A stretch of 64,000 nucleotides of DNA from Bacteroides luhongzhouii (GCF_009193295.2 NZ_CP059973.1:3720001-3784000), one strand, 5' to 3'. Counted from the first letter of the stretch, positions 43,140 through 52,162 are shown. Translations and numbers: made by a program. Notes: a model not told the origin generated them from the letters alone.

Positions 43140-43469
43140 ATGCGAAGCAGAAAAAAGAAACTTGTGTATTTTAAAAAGATTCCGGTTCGCGTCGATCTGG
43201 AACAATGGCAAAGGCTCGATAAGATTCGCGCTGACTATCATTTCAAAAGCACATACGAGATTATGCAGTACATTTTAGGCTGTTTTCTCCGGGTTGCTGA
43301 TCCGATGCCCGGCGATGATGATGAAGAAGTACTACCGGACGAAATCAAAGAAATGTTCTACGATCTATCACAGGCGGAACGACATTTCGAGTATGTAAAA
43401 CCAAAACGAAAACTACCACAACACAAGGTAGACGAGATGAACGGACAAAAACGATTAGAAGGATTTTAA
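43140..43469 (+). CDS. phage protein, possibly ribbon-helix-helix
   Basis: 109 residues. Basic N-terminus (MRSRKKKLVYFKKIP) then VRVDLEQWQRLDKIRADYHFKSTYEIMQYILGCFLRV, which resembles a ribbon-helix-helix DNA-binding pattern. Acidic loop PGDDDEEVLPDEI follows. Family not certain. Confidence 0.55.
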   Translation: MRSRKKKLVYFKKIPVRVDLEQWQRLDKIRADYHFKSTYEIMQYILGCFLRVADPMPGDDDEEVLPDEIKEMFYDLSQAERHFEYVKPKRKLPQHKVDEMNGQKRLEGF

Positions 43470-43470
43470 T

Positions 43471-43827
43471 ATGGTTAAAAAACTATCAAACACAAATTAT
43501 TTGCACGACATATCAGCAGACCCCGTCGTGACAAATGAACGGAATCGGAAGTATATAGACCGATTTGTATCAGAGAATTATAACGGTTTAGTTGCCAAGT
43601 TTTCACCCTTAGACGGTACGATAAATTCAAGTGCTTTCGGAGCACTCGATAAATTAAACTCTACGATTATCTCGCTCTATATTGATCCGAATTTACACTT
43701 TACGGATTGGGAGCAGGCGAAACAATATCTATCGAACAAGTTTACAGAAAAGGCGATTCGCGTTCCGGTGAAGAAACCTGTAAAAAGCGAAGTAGTAGAG
43801 AATGAGGACGAGATTATTAACGATTAA
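43471..43827 (+). CDS. phage protein of unknown function
   Basis: 118 residues: NERNRKYIDRFVSENYNGLVAKF, LDKLNSTIISLYIDP and a charged tail. Helical, sigma-region-like in places but no firm match. Its stop overlaps the frame upstream of the methyltransferase. Confidence 0.55.
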   Translation: MVKKLSNTNYLHDISADPVVTNERNRKYIDRFVSENYNGLVAKFSPLDGTINSSAFGALDKLNSTIISLYIDPNLHFTDWEQAKQYLSNKFTEKAIRVPVKKPVKSEVVENEDEIIND

Positions 43828-43840
43828 TATTATTGTTTCG

Positions 43841-44596
43841 ATGAAAGACGTAGAACTATTTAACGACCATTTCCAGAACTATAAAACATACGGTATTCCG
43901 AAAGCACAACTAATCATTGCGGATATTCCCTACAACATCGGGAAGAACGCATACGGTTCTAATCCATCTTGGTATATCGACGGAGACAATTCTAATGGAG
44001 AAAGCGAATTAGCCGGAAAAGAGTTTTTCGATACCGATAAGGATTTTCGAATTACTGAATTTCTTCACTTTTGTAGTAAGATGCTCGTTAAGGAGCCGAA
44101 AGAAAAAGGGAAATCGCCCTGTATGATTGTCTTTTGTGAATTTCAGCAACAATTCGAACTTATACAGAAAGCGAAGGAATATGGACTTAACAATTATATC
44201 AATCTGGTATTTAGAAAGAACTTTTCGGCACAAGTTTTAAAGGCTAATATGAAGGTCGTTGGTAATTGTGAATATGGCGTGCTTTTGTATCGGGACAAAC
44301 TGCCAAAGTTCAACAATGGCGGTCGTATGGTATTTAATTGTTTCGATTATCCTAGAGACGCAGATACACCGCGGATTCATCCGACACAAAAATCAGTTCC
44401 GTTGCTTGAACGGTTGATCGAACTTTTCACCGATGCGGGTGATGTTGTGATAGACCCATGCGCCGGAAGTGGTACGACATTACTTGCAGCCGCTCAATGC
44501 GGGCGAAAGGCATACGGATTTGAGATAAAGAAGAAGTTCTATGCAGATGCGAATAAAATCATTTTGTCGCGGATGCAGCCTAGAATGTTTGTGTAA
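43841..44596 (+). CDS. orphan DNA methyltransferase (beta class, N4/N6)
   Basis: 251 residues from MKDVELFNDHF (ATG 43841). Motif IV appears as ADIPYNIG (Ile in place of the first Pro of DPPY), early in the chain, and motif I as DPCAGSGTTLLAA near the C-terminus, so the order is that of beta-class amino-methyltransferases; HPTQKSVPLLERLIE precedes it. No restriction gene is adjacent. Probably protects phage DNA from host restriction or regulates phage genes. Confidence 0.88.
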   Translation: MKDVELFNDHFQNYKTYGIPKAQLIIADIPYNIGKNAYGSNPSWYIDGDNSNGESELAGKEFFDTDKDFRITEFLHFCSKMLVKEPKEKGKSPCMIVFCEFQQQFELIQKAKEYGLNNYINLVFRKNFSAQVLKANMKVVGNCEYGVLLYRDKLPKFNNGGRMVFNCFDYPRDADTPRIHPTQKSVPLLERLIELFTDAGDVVIDPCAGSGTTLLAAAQCGRKAYGFEIKKKFYADANKIILSRMQPRMFV

Positions 44597-44630
44597 TCAA
44601 TTAGCGTAAAACAAGATAGAAAGGAAGACT

Positions 44631-44813
44631 ATGAATACGAAAGTAAAAACAAAAGAATTTGAGACCAGCGTCCGAAAATGGGCGTGGGAGCAAGCAATAA
44701 TAATTAAAGAGAGAGAACTAAATCTGTCTCCTACTTTTTGCGAAATATTGAGTGTTGCAAATGAATTGGCAAACTTTGTTCTTGGGAATTCTCCGAAATC
44801 AAATCATTTATAG
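44631..44813 (+). CDS. small phage protein, unknown
   Basis: 60 residues (KVKTKEFETSVRKWAWEQAIIIKEREL). Its 3' end overlaps a minus-strand gene by 83 bp, so one of the two may be non-functional. Confidence 0.45.
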   Translation: MNTKVKTKEFETSVRKWAWEQAIIIKERELNLSPTFCEILSVANELANFVLGNSPKSNHL

Positions 44814-44979
44814 AACGAACGGATTCTAATACATGAAATGGCTTTTCTAGACCTTCTAAATAGACAAAAGAACCAATATTAGAATTTTCATCTTCTATAA
44901 CATAGTCGATCTTATTTATATCAATAAGGTATTTTTTGAAAGACTTCTCACGAAATGATAGTTGAATAAATTTTTTCAT
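44731..44979 (-). CDS. FlbD-like small protein on the opposite strand
   Basis: 82 residues from MKKFIQLSFREKSFKKYLI (ATG 44979). IDINKIDYVIEDENSNIGSFVYLEG followed by FHVLESVRSINDLI resembles the small FlbD/'KFIELT' proteins common in Bacteroides mobile elements. It is opposed to all neighbours, flanked upstream by a 14-bp direct repeat, and looks like an independently expressed cargo gene. Confidence 0.65.
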   Translation of the reverse strand: MKKFIQLSFREKSFKKYLIDINKIDYVIEDENSNIGSFVYLEGLEKPFHVLESVRSINDLISENSQEQSLPIHLQHSIFRKK

Positions 44980-44988
44980 AAATATAAA

Positions 44989-45066
44989 TTTTAAATGTGA
45001 CATAACAAAATTAATAATAATCTGGGTACGTTCTCCATTTTTGACGGTAAAGTTTTAAATGTGACA
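44989..45066. repeat. 14-bp direct repeat upstream of the opposed gene
   Basis: ttttaaatgtgaca at 44989-45002 and 45053-45066. The first copy abuts the ATG at 44979. The 45,004-45,116 gap has no other gene. Confidence 0.55.
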
Positions 45067-45116
45067 ATTTATACTTCTTTTCGGAGGCGTGCCCTTTTAT
45101 CAAATCCAAGAAAGAT

Positions 45117-45308
45117 ATGAATACATATAGATACGAAAACAGACCTTATGATATTCCCTATAGGGAACTGAAAATGGTAGATGAAGAAAAGTCTACTCCT
45201 TGGAAAACCGTCCCACCTTCTTGGAAAAATTCCTCTTCGAAAGGTGGACGTACTGCGAATCAAATCAAAAAGGACCGGAAGCGGAAGAAAATGAATAAAA
45301 GGAAATAA
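45117..45308 (+). CDS. small basic phage protein, unknown
   Basis: 63 residues, acidic-aromatic start (MNTYRYENRPYDIPY) and a strongly basic end (NQIKKDRKRKKMNKRK). Possibly nucleic-acid-binding. No family. Confidence 0.5.
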   Translation: MNTYRYENRPYDIPYRELKMVDEEKSTPWKTVPPSWKNSSSKGGRTANQIKKDRKRKKMNKRK

Positions 45309-45325
45309 TCATAACACAAAAAGAA

Positions 45326-45511
45326 ATGAGCCAAACACAAAATCAATCAAAGTATTATTATTCCCCTCGTTTTCGTCACTTCAATATCTATCGTCGCGAT
45401 CCAGACGGAGACACAAAGATAGATGATGCGATAACGCAAGAAGAGGCGAAACGGAAAGTTTATAAATTAAATGGTTGGAATTATCAGCCTAAAAATAACA
45501 CGGTAAAATGA
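45326..45511 (+). CDS. small phage protein, unknown
   Basis: 61 residues: YYYSPRFRHFNIYRRDPDGDTKIDDAITQEEAKRKVYKLNGWN. ATGA overlap with the next gene supports it as part of the operon. Confidence 0.55.
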   Translation: MSQTQNQSKYYYSPRFRHFNIYRRDPDGDTKIDDAITQEEAKRKVYKLNGWNYQPKNNTVK

Positions 45512-45789
45512 GTAAAGCAAAACAGTACATCGAACAAGCCACAAACGAGCGCATCCGCTCGCGTGGCTTAATCCGAAAAGTCGCTATCGAAGCGGCTCGG
45601 ATACAGAGAGACGAAACGAGGCGGCAAGCTATCGAAGTGTATAAACAAATGTGTCCATCTAAGAACTGCAAAGGTTGTGCAAGCCGGATACATAAACAGG
45701 AAACACAATCGACTCGATGCGATGGTAATTGTGCCCGGATTAGGTTACTTATTAACGGATTAGACCGGATCGAAACGTTATGTATATAA
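45508..45789 (+). CDS. Cys-containing phage protein, unknown
   Basis: 93 residues: a basic helix (TNERIRSRGLIRKVAIEAARIQRDETRRQAIE) then CPSKNCKGCASRIHKQETQSTRCDGNCAR, likely a metal-binding site. Confidence 0.6.
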   Translation: MSKAKQYIEQATNERIRSRGLIRKVAIEAARIQRDETRRQAIEVYKQMCPSKNCKGCASRIHKQETQSTRCDGNCARIRLLINGLDRIETLCI

Positions 45790-45932
45790 TTAGGCGTATT
45801 CAATGCAAATCGGGCGATGTGTCCGAGACGCATTTAGTTGAGATAGAAACGGACGACATCGAGGCGACACGAAAGGAGTTGCACGATTGTTATCAATGTG
45901 ATAAGATTCTTTTTAATTATGACGAACAATGA
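45780..45932 (+). CDS. short phage ORF, 50 residues
   Basis: ATG 45780 overlaps the previous stop and the TGA at 45930-45932 overlaps the HNH start (ATGA). MYIIRRIQCKSGDVSETHLVEIETDDIEATRKELHDC gives a reasonable alpha/beta protein. The tight overlaps on both sides argue that it is translated. Confidence 0.6.
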   Translation: MYIIRRIQCKSGDVSETHLVEIETDDIEATRKELHDCYQCDKILFNYDEQ

Positions 45933-46273
45933 GTAGAAACCCGCATTACATTAAGATGATTAACTCCAACAAATGGAAATTACTCCGCGCTAAGAAGCTA
46001 CAAAGCAATCCGGTTTGTGAAGTGTGCGAAGCGAACAATCGCAGTACACTTGCAACCGAAGTACATCACACCGTCCCGGTTGAGTCCGTGTCGCATGAAC
46101 TCGGAATGAGACAACTAATGTTTGATTATAACAATCTGCAAAGCCTCTGCCATTCGTGCCACTCTGATACGCATCGACGTGCTTTTAGTCATTCGAAAGA
46201 GGCGGTACAGGCGAATAATAAGCGAGCTACGGAACGGTTTGCGGATCGGTTCTTAAAAGATAATAACGATTAA
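45929..46273 (+). CDS. HNH endonuclease
   Basis: 114 residues. CEVCEANNRS, TEVHHTVPVE, NNLQSLCHSCHSDTH form the HNH metal centre with two CxxC zinc pairs. HNH proteins just upstream of terminase genes in HK97-type phages assist cos cleavage and packaging. Position here, shortly before the terminases, fits. Confidence 0.9.
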   Translation: MSRNPHYIKMINSNKWKLLRAKKLQSNPVCEVCEANNRSTLATEVHHTVPVESVSHELGMRQLMFDYNNLQSLCHSCHSDTHRRAFSHSKEAVQANNKRATERFADRFLKDNND

Positions 46274-46284
46274 ATAGACGAATA

Positions 46285-46497
46285 ATGAATGAAGAAGAAA
46301 TAAACTTGGTAAATAAAACCGTTGAGCTATGGAACGATTTTATTAAACTCCCTGAACTGTACAAGAACGATAGACAATATGTACAATATCATATTGATGC
46401 GATACAAGCAATAATAATGCAAAGACAGACGGCAAGAAATATGCCGATTCTATTTAAAATGCCCGATTCGGTAAGTGTTGCCGAAAACGAAGAATAA
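46285..46497 (+). CDS. small phage protein, unknown
   Basis: 70 residues, helical (MNEEEINLVNKTVELWNDFIKLPELYKNDRQYVQYHIDAI). Last gene before the terminator and packaging region. Confidence 0.55.
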   Translation: MNEEEINLVNKTVELWNDFIKLPELYKNDRQYVQYHIDAIQAIIMQRQTARNMPILFKMPDSVSVAENEE

Positions 46498-46519
46498 TAC
46501 TCTTTTTCGATTTCTTTAC

Positions 46520-46556
46520 AACCGCTCAACCTCGACGAAGGGGGGGCGGTTTTTTT
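46520..46556 (+). terminator. terminator between early and packaging genes
   Basis: aaccgc (46520-46525) pairs with gcggtt (46546-46551); an inner cctc/gggg stem is possible; T-run follows and then tatttttt. Confidence 0.7.
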
Positions 46557-46716
46557 ATTTTTTAACGCGATACGCTAAACCCACCTCACCTCATATTTAC
46601 ACGCGCGAGCAATTTTCGAAACGAGGGGGTGCGCGTTGGGGGTGTACTTTTTTTATCCATCTTCCGAGCTACCAAATACTTGCGAACTTTTCATATATGC
46701 AAAAACGCATATAAAA
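46557..46716. other. gene-free region before terminases, cos candidate
   Basis: No convincing gene. It contains GC-rich words unlike the surroundings: acacgcgcgagc and cgagggggtgcgcg, then ttgggggtgtac. In HK97-type phages the cos site lies between HNH and small terminase genes, so this is the expected place. A similar G-rich gggtgggggtgt closes the window at 63989-64000. Confidence 0.35.
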
Positions 46717-47079
46717 ATGAGTGATTTAGACGATATAAAAGAAAAGATTCGCGCCGCGATGAACTCGCAAGGAACATATACATCTGATTTGGATTTGTGT
46801 ATAACTCTTTGTGCGGGCTCTTACATTGCGTTTAAAATCGCTCTCAATGACATAGCTAAGAAGAAACGTTCGTTTGTTACGGAAGTTTCTCGCGAAGGAA
46901 ATAAGAAGCTCGTAGCGCATCCGGCTTTCAAAGTTTTATTTGATGCGCTCGAAGTTACTCGTAAGCAGTTGCGGGAACTTGGTTTGACACTACAAACTTT
47001 GTCCGCGTCTGACGATGACGAGGTAAACGACTTAATAAACGAGGTAGACAAGATAGATCGCGATGGAGAAGGAGACTAG
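46717..47079 (+). CDS. terminase small subunit (P27 family)
   Basis: 120 residues from MSDLDDIKEKIRAAMNSQG (ATG 46717); an upstream extension crosses the G-rich region and is rejected. The helical pattern AGSYIAFKIALNDIAKKKRSFVTEVSREGNKKLVAHPAFKVL, i.e. 'NP/HPA..vl..a....r....LGLT', is that of P27-type small terminases. Overlaps the large subunit by 17 bp. Confidence 0.85.
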   Translation: MSDLDDIKEKIRAAMNSQGTYTSDLDLCITLCAGSYIAFKIALNDIAKKKRSFVTEVSREGNKKLVAHPAFKVLFDALEVTRKQLRELGLTLQTLSASDDDEVNDLINEVDKIDRDGEGD

Positions 47080-48778
47080 AGATAAACTGATAGCATTAAA
47101 GCAGTCGGTTATCTCCGACTTGCATAACATCGACGTTGATTCGTATAAGCTAGGTAAGGCGGACGAAAGATTAAACGTGTATATAAAGGGTTGCATTAAT
47201 GCCCCGGACGCGCACAACCTTTACGAGTTACTAGCCGTTCGCCGCTTCTTTGTTTTCCTCGATAAATACGAGTTTCGGATCAAGGAAGTAAAGAAGTTCG
47301 TCACGTTCTATGAGCGTTTGAAGTTTTCCGGCACAAAGGGAAAAACTAGATACAAGCTGACTCCGATACAAGTGTTTCAGTTCTCTAACATTCTCGCGTT
47401 TTACAAGCCCGGAACAAACAAACGTTTGATTCGCGAAGCTCTTTTATTCGTTCCGCGTAAATTCAGTAAGACAACAAGCGTAGCGAGTCTTTCAATTAAC
47501 GATTTATTGTTCGGTGATGCGAACGCTCAAACATACGTAGCCGCAAACTCATACAATCAGGCGAAAGTCTGTTTTGATGAAATACGTAATATTTTAAAGT
47601 CTCTTGATCCGAAGTTTAGACACTTCAAAATCAACCGAGAAATCATATATAATCGCATAAAGGGAAAAACCTCTTTTGCCCGTTGCTTGGCTTCCAATCC
47701 CGACAAACTTGACGGATTAAATGCAAGCATGGTAATAGTAGACGAGTATTCGCAAGCCGATAGCGCCGCGTTGAAGAATGTATTAACTTCCTCAATGGGC
47801 GCACGGCTCAACCCTTTGACCGTAGTAATTACGACCGCATCCGATAAAGAGACGGCTCCATTCGTCGAAATGCTCAAAATGTATAAATCGATCCTACGAG
47901 GTGAGATTGAAAATGATTCCATATTTGCGCACATCTTTGAGCCGGACGTAGACGATGAGGAAGGCGATCCGGCAACGTGGCGCAAAGTGCAACCACACAT
48001 GGGTATAACTGTCTATGAAGATTTCTATATCGACGCGTATCAAAAAGCACTATATAGCGCACCGGATGCACTGGAATTTCGAACAAAGTTACTAAACGTA
48101 TTTACTACCGACCAAACAACAAAATGGATTGAGGCGAAGCAGATCGAAGAACGATTCAAAGATATTAGAATAGAGAATATCGGTACTTATCCGTTAACAA
48201 TGGCGGCGGTCGATTTATCCGTTCGAGACGACTTTTCTACGGTTACTTATAATATCTATTCGAAAGAAAGCGGTTCTTTTCATTCACATACGGATTACTA
48301 TTTTCCGGAAGGAGCTTTGAAAGATCATCCGAATCGGGAACTTTACGAAGGTTGGGCGAAAGCTGGCTATTTAATTCTTTGCGATGGTGATATAATCGAC
48401 TATCAGCAAATAGTAAACGATATACTTGTGCGTGCAAAGTATTTACAAATCATGGGAGTTGGCTATGATCCTTATAAATCGGCTGAATTTGTGAATCTTC
48501 TTACTTATTCCGTAGGCGGTGCGAGTGAATATATTAAGCCTGTTAAACAGACATACGGAACGTTTACAAGCCCTATCGAATCCTTTGAACTTGCTTTGTA
48601 TCGGAGTAAGCTCACCTTTAGCCCTAATCCGATTACGCCGTACTGTTTTAGTAATGCGGTATTAGACGAAGATCGGAACATGAATAAGAAGCCAGTCAAG
48701 AAAACGCATAATGCTAAGATTGATTCGACGATAACAAACCTAATGACATTCTACTTATTTAATAATTATACACAATAG
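47063..48778 (+). CDS. terminase large subunit
   Basis: 571 residues. The ATPase has an atypical Walker A (FVPRKFSKTTSVASL) and Walker B MVIVDEYSQAD; the coupling motif TTASDKET follows. The nuclease domain starts at AAVDLSVRDDFSTV with further acidic residues at DGDIIDYQQ and GYDPYKS. Belongs to the HK97/P27-type terminases. It cuts and pumps DNA into proheads. Confidence 0.93.
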   Translation: MEKETRDKLIALKQSVISDLHNIDVDSYKLGKADERLNVYIKGCINAPDAHNLYELLAVRRFFVFLDKYEFRIKEVKKFVTFYERLKFSGTKGKTRYKLTPIQVFQFSNILAFYKPGTNKRLIREALLFVPRKFSKTTSVASLSINDLLFGDANAQTYVAANSYNQAKVCFDEIRNILKSLDPKFRHFKINREIIYNRIKGKTSFARCLASNPDKLDGLNASMVIVDEYSQADSAALKNVLTSSMGARLNPLTVVITTASDKETAPFVEMLKMYKSILRGEIENDSIFAHIFEPDVDDEEGDPATWRKVQPHMGITVYEDFYIDAYQKALYSAPDALEFRTKLLNVFTTDQTTKWIEAKQIEERFKDIRIENIGTYPLTMAAVDLSVRDDFSTVTYNIYSKESGSFHSHTDYYFPEGALKDHPNRELYEGWAKAGYLILCDGDIIDYQQIVNDILVRAKYLQIMGVGYDPYKSAEFVNLLTYSVGGASEYIKPVKQTYGTFTSPIESFELALYRSKLTFSPNPITPYCFSNAVLDEDRNMNKKPVKKTHNAKIDSTITNLMTFYLFNNYTQ

Positions 48779-48782
48779 CACG

Positions 48783-50045
48783 ATGAAACTACGTTATAAA
48801 CTAAGAAACGCGATTATCCGCTCTTTAGGATTGGACGATTATATTAATACTAATATGTCGTCTCTTCCATCACAGCCCATAAATGTATATAGTACTGATG
48901 CGGCGATGAAGCTATCCGCCGCGTATCGTTGTACGGCAATTCTATCCGGTACGATTGCTTCTTTGCCACTTCAATACAAACGAAAAAAAAACGCTGTTTT
49001 TGTCCCGGATGAAAAGGAGATTTTATATAGACTCCTTACGCGTAGACCAAATAGAAGAATGAGCAGTTTCGAATTTATTCGGAATATGGTTATATTGATG
49101 GTGAACCGGGGAAATGCGTACATCTTCATTCGTAGAACATTTGGAGAACCAACCGCTTTAGTATTACTTTCTCCCGGCTCTACCACTTACGACAAATATA
49201 CTGATACATATACTGTTTGTGATATTATCAATCACATAAACGGCGTGTTTGGATCGAACGATATTATTCATTTAAGACATAATAGTCAAGACGGGGGATA
49301 TACAGGTGTCAGCGTCATAGAATCCGCTTCGCGTGTCATGAGTGTAGCCGCTAGCGCAGATAATCAGACGTTAAAAACGTTTCAGAATGGCGGAAAGATC
49401 AAAGGGATTATATCCGGCATGAAGGGAGAAGCTAAAGGGCTTAACGCGCTAACTGATATTCAGACCTCCGATGTTGCTGAACGTGTTGAAAGTGAATTGA
49501 ATTCCGGTCGCGATATTGTTTCGGTCAATGGTGATATGTCGTTTGCTCAATTATCATTCACTCCGGCAGATACTCAATTAATAGAAAATAAGAAGCTGAC
49601 GGTATTAGACATTTGTCGCTTTTATGGTGTTCATCCCGATAAGGTATTTGCAGGGCAACCCACCAATTATAAAGCTTCTGAAATGGGGCAAGTTTCTTAT
49701 TTGACAGATACCTTACAGCCTTATTTGAGACAGATCGAATCGGAATTTGAGTTGAAGTTAATTCCTGATTCTGTCTCGATGGATTATAAGATTAATTTCG
49801 ATTTGTCAGTTCTGTATCAAACCGATTTAATGACACAGGTAACATATTGGAAAACTCTCCTTGAAATAGGTGGCATTACATCGAATGAAATCCGTTCCCA
49901 TTTAGGAAAAGCGCCTATTCCGGGCGGTGATACTGTATTTATAACTTGTAATGTTGCTCCGGCTGATTCTCCTAAAATACGGGGAGAATCGGAAACGAAC
50001 AAAGAAAACGAGCTACCAAAAGAAGAAGAAACGCAGATAGAGTAA
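48783..50045 (+). CDS. portal protein (HK97 family)
   Basis: 420 residues. AYRCTAILSGTIASLPLQYKRK, LTRRPNRRMSSFEFIRNMVILMVNRGNAYIFI and FYGVHPDKVFAGQPTNY are the expected portal features; the C-terminus is charged (ESETNKENELPKEEETQIE). Twelve copies form the DNA entry ring of the head. Leader tagcacgATG. Confidence 0.94.
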   Translation: MKLRYKLRNAIIRSLGLDDYINTNMSSLPSQPINVYSTDAAMKLSAAYRCTAILSGTIASLPLQYKRKKNAVFVPDEKEILYRLLTRRPNRRMSSFEFIRNMVILMVNRGNAYIFIRRTFGEPTALVLLSPGSTTYDKYTDTYTVCDIINHINGVFGSNDIIHLRHNSQDGGYTGVSVIESASRVMSVAASADNQTLKTFQNGGKIKGIISGMKGEAKGLNALTDIQTSDVAERVESELNSGRDIVSVNGDMSFAQLSFTPADTQLIENKKLTVLDICRFYGVHPDKVFAGQPTNYKASEMGQVSYLTDTLQPYLRQIESEFELKLIPDSVSMDYKINFDLSVLYQTDLMTQVTYWKTLLEIGGITSNEIRSHLGKAPIPGGDTVFITCNVAPADSPKIRGESETNKENELPKEEETQIE

Positions 50046-50063
50046 AACAATAAATGAAACACG

Positions 50064-50651
50064 ATGGAAATTAGAAGTTTTGGAGAAAATGCAGCCCCGA
50101 AATTATTAGACGAAAGAAATATAGAAGGGTATGCGATTGTATTTGAACGTGAAAGCCGTGTTATGTACGACTTAGAAAAGAAACGTTTCTTTATTGAAAT
50201 CATTAAGTCGGGCGCTGTTTCCGAAGAATTACTCCGTAGTTGTGATGTTAAGGCACTACTAGAACATAATAAACAAAGGCTTTTAGCGAGGTCTAACAAT
50301 GGGACGGGGTCTTTATCCTTATGTCTTGATGATTACGGGTGTATGTACCGTTTTGCTTCGCCTAATACGCAGGATGGAAACTACGCGATAGAAATGATTC
50401 AAAGAGGAGATTTATTCGGTTCTTCTTTTGCTTATATCACAGATGAAAAAAGAAATGTTGAGTACTCGCAAAGAGATGGACTGTTGATACGTACGGTTAC
50501 TAAGATTGATAAAATCTTTGATGTCTCTATTGTTAGCGATCCGGCTTATTTTGGGACAGATGTTACATTGCGCAGTTTAGAGATACATCTACAACCTGCA
50601 AAGAGCGATAATTATCAAATAGAAATAGAAAAATTAAGAACACAAATTTAA
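50064..50651 (+). CDS. prohead protease (S78 family)
   Basis: 195 residues. Start MEIRSFGENAAPKLLDERNIEGYAIVF; the catalytic His is in LLEHNKQRLLARSNNGTGSL and Ser in FGSSFAYI. It matures the prohead by cleaving scaffold parts of the capsid protein encoded next. Confidence 0.92.
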   Translation: MEIRSFGENAAPKLLDERNIEGYAIVFERESRVMYDLEKKRFFIEIIKSGAVSEELLRSCDVKALLEHNKQRLLARSNNGTGSLSLCLDDYGCMYRFASPNTQDGNYAIEMIQRGDLFGSSFAYITDEKRNVEYSQRDGLLIRTVTKIDKIFDVSIVSDPAYFGTDVTLRSLEIHLQPAKSDNYQIEIEKLRTQI

Positions 50652-50663
50652 AAGATTACGATT

Positions 50664-51800
50664 ATGAACTACGTAGAAAGACTAGCAGTTATTAAAAGAG
50701 ACATGAACGCAATTTTAGATGTTGCGGAAACAGAAAAACGCGGCTTAACGCCGGAAGAGCAAGAACAATTCGACGCGCTGAAAAACGAGCGGGACGTTAT
50801 CAAAGTACGCATGGAAAAACGCGCTCTTGGTACTGTTGTTCCTCAAAATGTAATTGAACGTGAAAGAGCTTTCGCAGAAGCGGTTTGTTTGTTGCGCAAT
50901 AATGGAGCATCGGACAAGTATCAAGGTATTATTGTAAATAAAGGGTTGGTTATTCCTCACGAACGAGCCGTTGGAAATATCATGGATACCGCCGCATCTG
51001 ATCCGTTGATCCCCGTAACAGTCGGAGACGTTATTTTGCCACTTGAAAAAGGATTGATTCTTGACAAAGTAGGGTGCAAGATGCAGAGCGGAATGTATGG
51101 CAAATGGATTCTTCCAGTTGTGTCGGGTGTTGAAGCTACAATTGAGGACGAGAACGCCGAAGTAAACGATTCAAAGATCGACATTTCTAAGTTGACTCCG
51201 ACTCCGAAACGTTGCTCTTTGTCCGTTCCTGTTTCGAATGATGCTATCGACGAAACGAATTTTGCTTTGCGTGACATTGTTTTAGTACAAATTACAATGG
51301 CTTTGCAACGCTTGTTAAACAAATGGATGTTTTCACCTACTAAGATCACATCAAAGGCGAGTGAGGGCGTATTTGTGAAAGCAACTCCGAATATCGAATA
51401 TACTTCCGCTTTGAGTTGGAAGAATGTTTGCCAGTTGAAAGCATCTGTTTTGAAAGCGGGTGTTCCTGCTGATGCTACCGCCTGTTATGTTTGTTCGGCT
51501 TCCACTTATGCCGATCTTGAATCTACTCCACGCGAAGCGGGAAGTTCTCGAATGATTCTTGAAGATGGAAAGATTAACGGTTATCCGGTATTTTCAACGG
51601 AATACATCGGCGATGACATTCTTGGGTTCGGAATTTTCTCTTATGCGTTGGTAGGTCAATTTGGAGAAATGCGCTTGACTGTTGATCCATACACAGGAGC
51701 GAAAAAGAATCTCACCTACTTTGTATTAAATACAAAGTTTGACGAGTTGGCAGTACGCCCGGAAGCCTTTGCCATCGCAAAGAAAAAAGCTTCTGCCTAA
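50664..51800 (+). CDS. major capsid protein (HK97 fold)
   Basis: 378 residues. The first ~90 residues form a coiled-coil delta domain (VKRDMNAILDVAETEKRGLTPEEQEQFDALKNERDV) that acts as scaffold and is expected to be removed by the S78 protease. The shell domain follows (LVGQFGEMRLTVDPYTGAKKN). A hairpin after the gene may lower downstream expression. Confidence 0.94.
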   Translation: MNYVERLAVIKRDMNAILDVAETEKRGLTPEEQEQFDALKNERDVIKVRMEKRALGTVVPQNVIERERAFAEAVCLLRNNGASDKYQGIIVNKGLVIPHERAVGNIMDTAASDPLIPVTVGDVILPLEKGLILDKVGCKMQSGMYGKWILPVVSGVEATIEDENAEVNDSKIDISKLTPTPKRCSLSVPVSNDAIDETNFALRDIVLVQITMALQRLLNKWMFSPTKITSKASEGVFVKATPNIEYTSALSWKNVCQLKASVLKAGVPADATACYVCSASTYADLESTPREAGSSRMILEDGKINGYPVFSTEYIGDDILGFGIFSYALVGQFGEMRLTVDPYTGAKKNLTYFVLNTKFDELAVRPEAFAIAKKKASA

Positions 51801-51821
51801 TCCTATAACCTATCATTCACT

Positions 51822-51851
51822 AAAGGGCTGGGGCTTCGGCTCTAGCCCTTT
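51822..51851 (+). terminator. hairpin after the capsid gene
   Basis: aaagggct (51822-51829) with agcccttt (51844-51851) and an inner ggggc-ttcg-gctct stem; weak T-tract. Likely partial terminator or mRNA stabiliser that keeps capsid mRNA abundant. Confidence 0.65.
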
Positions 51852-51865
51852 CTAATTTATACAAT

Positions 51866-52162
51866 ATGGCACAATACGTAACACTCGAAGAACTCAAACA
51901 GCATTTAAACGTTGACTTCGACACGGACGACGCGTATATAACCGGGCTTATCGAACCCGTTCAACTTCTTATCGAATCGTATCTAAATAATCCGCTAGAT
52001 ACCTACGTTAAGGACGCAAAAATAGATCGGCGTATCTGGCACGCGATCCGCATCCTCATAGCGAATTACTACGCAAACCGTGAATCGGTAACATTTGCCA
52101 CTCCGCAAGTTATTCCGGGGCACATAGAACTATTACTGCAACCTTTAAAACGATATACGTAA
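51866..52162 (+). CDS. head-tail connector (gp6-like)
   Basis: 98 residues. YVTLEELKQHLNVDFDTDDAYITGLIEPVQLLIESYLN fits the gp6/HK97 connector family, an adaptor ring below the portal. It overlaps the next start by one base. Confidence 0.85.
   Translation: MAQYVTLEELKQHLNVDFDTDDAYITGLIEPVQLLIESYLNNPLDTYVKDAKIDRRIWHAIRILIANYYANRESVTFATPQVIPGHIELLLQPLKRYT

Noticed and set aside
46475..46714. 79-codon ORF across the terminator and G-rich region
   Set aside because: It runs through a T-run terminator and G-tracts, with composition unlike a protein.
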